A stretch of 64,000 bases of DNA from Lutraria lutraria (taxonomy: Eukaryota > Mollusca > Bivalvia > Venerida > Mactridae), in the NCBI GenBank assembly GCA_964023205.1, contig OZ026845.1, positions 11,480,001-11,544,000 on the forward strand, in the 5' to 3' direction. The notes under the pieces were generated by a model. It was given only the letters and a program-made list of their open reading frames with translations. It made no database searches and was not told the DNA's origin. Shown piece after piece: positions 58,095 to 64,000 of the stretch. Within the stretch, counting starts at the first letter, position 1. Each line of letters begins with the position of its first letter. The translations under genes were made by a program, and so were the position numbers.

Positions 58095-58535
58095 TGCAGA
58101 TGGTGAGACCATAATTTCTGAAATAAAACAGTTTTCACTTAAATCCCAGAAAATTCTATTTTCATTATTCCAGTATTTAAATGCAACAACATGGTTCATC
58201 ATATCAGAATTATTAAAAAGGAATTGATTACTAGCTTGACATTCTTTAGGGCAAAATGCATTATTTGTCATTCACATGGCTAAATTTGTGAAGTTGATTT
58301 TATAAAATTGTGTATGATTATTGTTTGTACTATATCGATTTATTTCCTTGGTTCTATGCTAAATTGATGATACCCTAAATGTGACGTCTTGATTAATTAT
58401 CTGCAATGTAATACGTGTCTGGTTGCTATCAGAGGGGAAAAGCATTACTAAAATTGTTTGAGACGGTATGCCCTATCAGTTATGTCCCTTTATCTAATAC
58501 AGTAACGGAGTCAATGGTTACTTTTCAGTTACTCA
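58095..58535. other. no recognisable gene
   Basis: AT-rich spacer. Nothing seen. Confidence 0.5.
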
Positions 58536-58539
58536 GTGT

Positions 58540-59055
58540 GTAACAAGAAAAACTATAACAAAACGTTATAGGTAGACGAATATATCGGCTTATGTTTTTT
58601 GTATGAAATTGCTTTTTTCATAAAGGAAATTGTCAGTATACTTTATTCAATCTTCCATTTAGGAGAGTATAAAATATTTACATGATATGAGTAATACACA
58701 TTATAATGAAAATCATGAGTATTTGACAAATGAATACATGCATGTATATAGTTCACAAGCACATGGTTATATCATACCCTACATCGATCAAATAGAATCA
58801 ACCCTAAATGTTAACGAATTCACCATAAATCTGAGCACTATCAAACAAACACATTGAACTTCAAATAGCCACACAACAACTTATCTAGGCAATGCCTTCA
58901 TAATTTACTTATCTGTCAACTATTAATAGATTCAGTCATCACCATTAGCCAACCAAATGGCAAGAATTAGCCAAACTAGTAATAGACACTACACTATATA
59001 CTCGCAAACGGCTATAATAAAAAATACTCATAAGTATAATTCGCCTAGAAAATAA
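58540..59055 (-). mobile_element. dispersed repeat 'Y', copy 2
   Basis: Inverse copy of 17365-17876 over its whole length: 'aacaagaaaaactataacaaaacgttataggtagacgaat' at one end, 'cataagtataattcgcctag' at the other. By eye it is about 80 percent similar with small indels. It is non-coding and shows no obvious terminal inverted repeat, so class is undetermined. Confidence 0.75.
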
Positions 59056-59059
59056 TCAT

Positions 59060-59555
59060 TCAATTATAGAACAGAAGAGAACTTAAATAAAGACGTGTAA
59101 ATGTAAATAAATAAATGCAATATAGATAACAAAATAATAATGAACATCAAAATAAAAAGATCTGTGTTTTGCACACATCACATGAGAACGAAAAATAGTT
59201 ATTTACACTTCTTGAACTATTCGTGAAGTATGCAATAATAGTAAATTGTTCATGAAAAATACATGTTTTGTATGAATTTCATTCGAATGGTTATTAGTAG
59301 ATACTAAATTAATTAAGGTTAACATTCAACAAATAGTGTGCAAATGCAGTACACTATAAATTATGAAACATGTCATTATTATTATCTATGGTTATCCACG
59401 AATACATTTTACTGTTGGCAATTTTGCAATGCAGGGCTTCATTAAATACCTCATTGTCACAATGATTCATTCAGTATACAAGATCTGATATACGGTACTA
59501 AGAATTATCAATGTACGATTTACGTTCAAAATTGAATTTAACGTTTTCGGCGAAA
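59060..59555. other. no recognisable gene
   Basis: AT-rich spacer. Nothing seen. Confidence 0.5.
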
Positions 59556-59574
59556 CGTACAGCCACACCTATGT

Positions 59575-59740
59575 TAGTGGCCACCTCCGAATAAAGGCCA
59601 CCCTGTGAATAAAGGCCATCATGTAAATTAAAGGCCACCTCCGAGTAAAGGCCATCCTGTGAATAAAGGTCATCAATGTATATTTCGAACAAAAGGCCAC
59701 ATGACAATAAAAACCACGATCTATCTTTAACAGGGTGGCC
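59575..59740 (+). repeat. short repeats of 'aataaaggccaccc'
   Basis: 'ggccacctccgaataaa' and 'ggccaccctgtgaataaa' alternate about six times, with an inverse 'cagggtggccttt' at 59730-59745. This resembles terminal regions of pogo/jerky-type DNA transposons in molluscs from memory. A minus-strand frame through it (59498-59815) reads as repeats of GLYSxGGLYSEVA and is a by-product of the repeat. Confidence 0.6.
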
Positions 59741-59869
59741 TTTGTCTACAGGTTTGAACGTATACAATTCTTTAAAAGCGCAGTCTGTTTGTAAGGTATC
59801 GCACGACGTACACATAGTTCATTTACCGGCGCCTATCTCTTTCAGTATAATATTTCCAAATAAATAGAC

Positions 59870-60395
59870 TCTCAGACTATAATACCGTTCATTGATCAGA
59901 ATGATATTTCCAGCTTCCTCGTCTAAGGAACAGTAAAGACCTCATCTTACTGACAGTATATATAACACTTGAAAGATTTCTTTGTGTCTAGGTATAATAT
60001 TTGTTGCCATGAAAACAAATAACAAGGTTATAGAAAACTTGAATATCGACAGTAATCGAATGAAGCTAACTATTTCTCTCCGAACACGTCCTTCTTTCTT
60101 CCGTTTGTATTCATTTTAGTGAAATTTCGATGGAATTTAGTAATTTCTAGTATTCAGCCTCGTTCCACTGATTTAGAAGTTAAATTGAATATTATTTTCA
60201 TATTCACATTTCTATACTATAGGTTGGTAAAGATATTCTTCGCGCAGGTAGGTACTTGTATTAAAATCTAATTTTATATAAAAAAAATACGGACGCTTTA
60301 ACACACACTTATTTTTAAAAATCGTTTAAATAATACTCAAAACGTCACAGTGATACAAATATGTCATGGCCGAAAATGATATCGACGGTCATGGT
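59870..60395. other. no recognisable gene
   Basis: AT-rich spacer. Nothing seen. Confidence 0.5.
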
Positions 60396-60399
60396 ATTA

Positions 60400-60640
60400 T
60401 AATATGCCCCAGTGAAAGATTCGTATTGTTTTAGGACGCTTGCTTTGGTATCGTATAGTCCCGGGTTCATATACTGCCCGGACCATCGGATTTTTTTCTG
60501 AGCAAAATAAAATATCCCATGTTTGCTCCTCTCCACCCAGGTGTTTAAATGGGGTACCTGTGAGGGAAATAAGTCAATGTTCCGTGGCTTCCTACGGCGC
60601 CGAGTGTTCATAACCCAGTGTTCAGGAGGTAACTTGTGAA
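60400..60640 (+). repeat. tRNA-derived SINE with conserved body
   Basis: GGGTTCATATACTGCC (B-box type, about 60463) closes a degenerate tRNA head. The body contains 'ggaccatcggatttttt', 'ctccacccaggtgtttaaat', 'ggggtacctgtgagggaaat' and 'ggcttcctacggcgcc', which I recall as a conserved block of tRNA-SINEs in molluscs and other marine invertebrates. Plus orientation; ends approximate. Confidence 0.55.
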
Positions 60641-60649
60641 AGTCGGTTG

Positions 60650-60955
60650 AATAAGTATATAAATTTCAGACTATAAACCTATCCTTTACCTTTTCCCTTT
60701 ATCTTTTACTTTACGAGCGAACGAACAATATTAAATTGATGTTAATTATTCTATGTACATGAACGTTCATATTTAATTCATTTGCTATACTAGTACCAAA
60801 TATATGTACATACCAGTACTATTCCGAGGGGGAACATTCGCAAAAGTATCAAATACCAATAATAGTACTGACTTGTGTATTGCAAGTACATGATAGGTGC
60901 AATTAGAAAGACCTCTACGTTTGATTCAGAAATAAAAAAATGTGCTCAGATGATA
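60650..60955. other. no recognisable gene
   Basis: AT-rich spacer. Nothing seen. Confidence 0.5.
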
Positions 60956-60960
60956 TACAG

Positions 60961-61434
60961 TGTGGGGAATCCACGTGACCTAGTGACGTCACAATGTTAT
61001 CGTTACAAGCGCATTCGAACTAGAAAAACATCACGTAAGTGATTTATTTTTCGTTTTCTTCTAAAGCCACATAACTGTACGTTGCAACTCCTTACATAAA
61101 GGGCTACCTCCGGTTCAGAATTTCGTCACTGAAGGCCCTCTTTTTTTTCACTTTTCTTGTCCAAACCGTTTTCTAAAATTTTCTTGTAAAAGTAACGTTC
61201 ATTTTCTTAACACTGTCAAACGGTTCGGACAAGAAAAGCAAAAAAGTAGAGGGCCTACAGTGACAAAAATCTGAACCGGAGGTAGCCCTTTATGTAAGGA
61301 GTTGCAACAGTTATGTGGCTTTAGAAGAAAACGAAAAATAATGCACTTACGTGATGTTTTCCTAGTTCAATTGACAGAAAACGCGCTTGTAACGATAACA
61401 TTGTGACGTCACAAGGTCACGTGGATTCCCCACA
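60961..61434. mobile_element. 474-bp hairpin MITE with arms of about 215 bp
   Basis: The left arm 60961-61175 and right arm 61220-61434 are inverse over almost their whole length: TGTGGGGAATCCACGTGACC, GTGACGTCACAATGTTATCG, AGTTGCAACTCC-like and GGGCTACCTCCGGTTCAG words all recur inverted. The loop is only about 45 bases, so a transcript would fold into a long double strand. GTGACGTCAC in each arm is a perfect CRE-type palindrome. No open frame and no clear target-site duplication. Confidence 0.88.
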
Positions 61435-61435
61435 T

Positions 61436-63150
61436 CGTAAAAAACTAAAGCACCGTTATCCCGCCACCGTTAATGGGCGAAAAGTTAACCTTATCCCACA
61501 GGATGTTGTAGTGACAATGAAACCCAACAATCAACATTGACCTCGACCAACATTGCTTTCACAAATGCATGATGATACGAATCACGACAATCGATACGTA
61601 TACCACATCATGTCTGTTAGCATTTCAATTTCATTTATTCGTTCGTTCGTTCGTTCGTTTGTTTGTTTGTTATAACAACTACTCTGACATCGGCTTTTAT
61701 ACAATCGAGTGTCTAATTCCACACAGGTATCAAACAGAGCGCCGCTTACATCAAATCGTTTATAATTTGCTACCTTAATGTTTTGTTCAATACTTTTCAT
61801 ATTCAGATTGTAGCATCATATAATCATGACATTGCTTTATATATCCTTTTGCAGTTTAGTCTTCCACTAGTATGTACGTACAGTGCAACATCTCCAAAGT
61901 TACACCCTTTGAGGGTAGCAAAATTATGTTGTTGTTGAGAGGTTGTTTGTCTAGAGAGTTTGCATTAATAGTTAAATCTTGCAGTTAGAAAACCATGCTG
62001 TTGTTGAAGGGGGCGGGTTTGTTGCTCAAGAGAGGGCCCCTTTGGAGAGGTTGTATTGTATATGATTAAGAATTAAACGTGACTAGTGAGACGGTCGATG
62101 GCTTTCATTTGGCATTGAGATATACAAAGAAACACAATAGTTCTGTAGAAATTGTTCATTATTATTTCTCATTATGAATATGACAGAAGTCATTAATGAA
62201 AGGCAGTTGATTATACACATTCTTTCGCTGAAGAAGATAATAGCATACATTAGCATAAAACCAATATGATACTTGGGTAATAATTTACACGGGGGTACCT
62301 CGTAATATGATTTTCAGTATAATTCGCAGACATGTTATATATCATGTATCTGGATGTCTTCAACAATTAACATATAACTTAGTTCTGAGGTCTGTACGTA
62401 CCAATATATTGACTATAACTAGCCTTAAATAGTCTAGAATATTCAAGCTTAAAAATGATAATTTCCCGGAAGAATATGTAATAGAATGTTCTCGGCATAT
62501 TGTGTCAAAAGTTAACAAAGAAGAAACAATTTTCTCTTTGTATTCATTTGGTTGCTTGAAAGCGAAATCAAATAGCAATTATTCATTTTGAAAACGGGAC
62601 CATAACATATGCCTGCAGATTTCTTAATTTTTTTATTATTATGATAAAGGCGTGAGTCTTCTATTTCTTTTAATGAAAATGAAACACAAGGGACTGTAGG
62701 ACATATTTGGCAGTATTTTTGCCTTATTGTGGAAACTGGCCAGAAAAAGAATAGAGATTGTAACAAGAAAGTTCGCGTTATATTTTCTTGGGCCAATCAA
62801 AAAGGCGCGGGGCGAGATCGCTACGACCCTATTCGAATTCCGTAATATCCCACTGATAAATAAGCACATTGCTAACACTCTATAATATTGACTATTCTTC
62901 CGCTTAAACCGCACTATCCGAACTTGATTGTCTGATTGTTTATAGAATTGTTAATTTCACGACCATTAATTTAAATTTTGCCAATTTCGGTGCTTGCTGT
63001 TATCTTATGAATTCCGGATATTTCGGGCGTCGGTGCTGGCACGAAAATCTGGCCTTACAAGTTGTCCACTGTTCTTTCAGTAATTTTATCTGAGTACAAA
63101 CAAAATAAAATAAGGTCAGCAATGTTGTTAAAGAATGAGCATTTCTTTGC
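61436..63150. other. no recognisable gene; tetranucleotide microsatellite
   Basis: The only clear structure is (GTTC)n-(GTTT)n at 61636-61670. Elsewhere only short unrecognised frames are seen. Confidence 0.55.
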
Positions 63151-63157
63151 TACACAT

Positions 63158-63865
63158 TATAATAATAATAATATCTTTATTTATAGAAGGTGTACACATT
63201 AAGTAAAATATACAAAACATTTGACTTATTTTCAATGCGGCCTTCTGGAAACAAGCAAAATAACATATTAACTAATACATATTAAAATGAATGAATGAAT
63301 GAATGAATGAAAAAGTATCTTTAATGTATTTAGTTCTGTTTCCTGGCAATACTAGCTCATTACGTGCCGTAGATCTAAGGTCATAATGTTCATTGCTTGA
63401 AAAGATTAAAAGATTTGACATGTAGTCTGGAAACAATTTATTTTTACTTTTAAACACCATCATTGCAGCATGATATGTGACTCTATTTTCAAAGGTCACC
63501 CATTGCAATTCTTTGAATAATTCTAAGGAGTTGGTGTTATATGGCCTTTGTAAGATGATGCGTGCGGCCCGCTTTTGAAGTTTTGAAATCTTATTTATAT
63601 TACCTTTAGAATGAACACCCTTTCCCCACACAGAACAACAGTAATCAAAACATGGAACTAAATAAACGTTGTAGAACTTTTTCTTCATGTCATCATTCAA
63701 AAATGAGCTAATTTGTTTCATCAGAGCTATTTTCATTCTAATTTGCTTGCAAACAAATGTGATTTGCATATCCCATGTTAAAGCATTATCAATATAGACT
63801 CCTAAGATTTTTTGAACGCGCACGTTCTCAATATTTATATTATTAATAAAGAGATTTAAGGGACG
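63158..63865 (-). pseudogene. CR1/Jockey-like LINE, 5'-truncated C-terminal reverse-transcriptase part
   Basis: From about 63860 down the minus strand reads LNLFINNINIENVRVQKILG and then VYIDNALTWDMQI. Further on it reads SFLNDDMKKKFYNVYLVPCF and DYCCSVWG, then KISKLQKRAARIIL, LQWVTFENRVTYHAA and YDLRSTARNELVLPGNRTKY. The K-x-LG-V-x-ID..L.W..., 'P.FDYC...WG', 'L.KLQKRAARI' and 'RLR/YDLRS' order is the region after the reverse-transcriptase core of CR1/Jockey-type LINEs. Translation ends in an (ATTC)n microsatellite (63286-63312). A 3' UTR-like block follows (GAAGGCCGCATTGAAAATAA) and a TATTATTATTA tail at 63158-63190. The endonuclease and catalytic domains are missing (5' truncation), so it is dead. 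Confidence 0.85.
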
Positions 63866-63873
63866 TGCGATCT

Positions 63874-64000
63874 TTCTACGTGGTCGAGTGGTTAAGGTCG
63901 CTGACTTCAAATCACTTTAACATCTCACTGATAGAGTGCCATGGGTTCAAGCCCATCTACCGACCATGTCTCTTTATTTGAGAAAGTAAGCAGTTGCTTA
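63874..64000 (+). repeat. tRNA-derived SINE (bivalve RUDI/Meta-SINE type), cut by the window edge
   Basis: A-box TGGTCGAGTGGTTAAGG (63880) and B-box GGGTTCAAGCCC (63942-63953) form a Ser/Leu-like tRNA head with CTTCAAATCACT in the anticodon region. The sequence then runs into 'tttgagaaagtaagcagttgctta', similar to the 'gaggaagccatccagctggctta' block that I recall from bivalve SINEs. It lies directly against the truncated 5' end of the LINE on the other strand. The right end is outside the window. Confidence 0.72.

Noticed and set aside
59498..59815. 105-codon minus frame with repeated GLYSEVA motif
   Set aside because: It is produced by the short 'aataaaggccacc' repeats and is not a protein gene.
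63880..63960. Functional tRNA gene with TCA (selenocysteine/opal) anticodon
   Set aside because: The anticodon stem has a mismatch and the acceptor stem does not pair. The sequence continues into a SINE body, so it is a tRNA-derived SINE head.

Overview
This window looks like AT-rich nuclear DNA from an invertebrate, most likely a bivalve mollusc. The evidence is: a gonadotropin-releasing-hormone (GnRH)/adipokinetic-hormone (AKH)-type GPCR exon with an N-glycosylated N-terminus and a canonical splice donor; tRNA-derived SINE heads and a 'gagggccatgatggccct ... ggtgagct' repeat of a kind I remember as common in bivalve genomes; a Penelope-type hammerhead ribozyme; and very dense transposable-element debris. 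There are no operons, ribosome-binding sites or other prokaryotic signals. I cannot name the species.

Layout. 1-4800: two degenerate tRNA-like SINE heads, then the only strongly supported host gene piece, the first coding exon of a GnRH/AKH-receptor-like GPCR on the minus strand (4245-4778), ending at GT-AG phase 0 after a Pro-Gln in TM4. 4800-17100: mostly unrecognised AT-rich DNA, with one copy of a three-copy dispersed repeat (about 12.6 kb) and a LINE 3' end. 17145-23045: a nest of inverted-repeat elements. Element A (with two later insertions) and element B are inverted copies of each other and lie about 3 kb apart.

23079-35398: the centrepiece. An L1/Tx1-type LINE of about 4.2 kb, bounded by an exact 17-bp target-site duplication, is split in its ORF2 by an 8,041-bp foldback-like element (25905-33945). 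That element has an exact 11-bp target-site duplication and long inverted arms built from roughly 306-bp tandem units (ten on the left, about three on the right). The two LINE halves join in frame across the insertion.

35400-48800: a minisatellite with 23 units (46107-47268) and related hairpin fragments, a 352-bp MITE, an element of about 1.6 kb with eight roughly 160-bp internal repeats, a coding-like minus-strand fragment, the hammerhead ribozyme, and an intact copy of a short signal-peptide plus Gly-X-Y exon whose decayed relatives sit at 12.6 and 20.8 kb. 49-64 kb: a broken PIF/Harbinger transposon with both its transposase and its convergent Myb-like gene, a second copy of the repeat nested in element A, a near-perfect 474-bp hairpin, two further SINEs and a CR1/Jockey-like LINE tail.

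The sequence therefore records waves of retroposition and cut-and-paste insertion around one recognisable receptor exon. All coordinates and alignments were made by eye. Element boundaries without a stated duplication are approximate, and names marked as family resemblance come from memory, not from a search.
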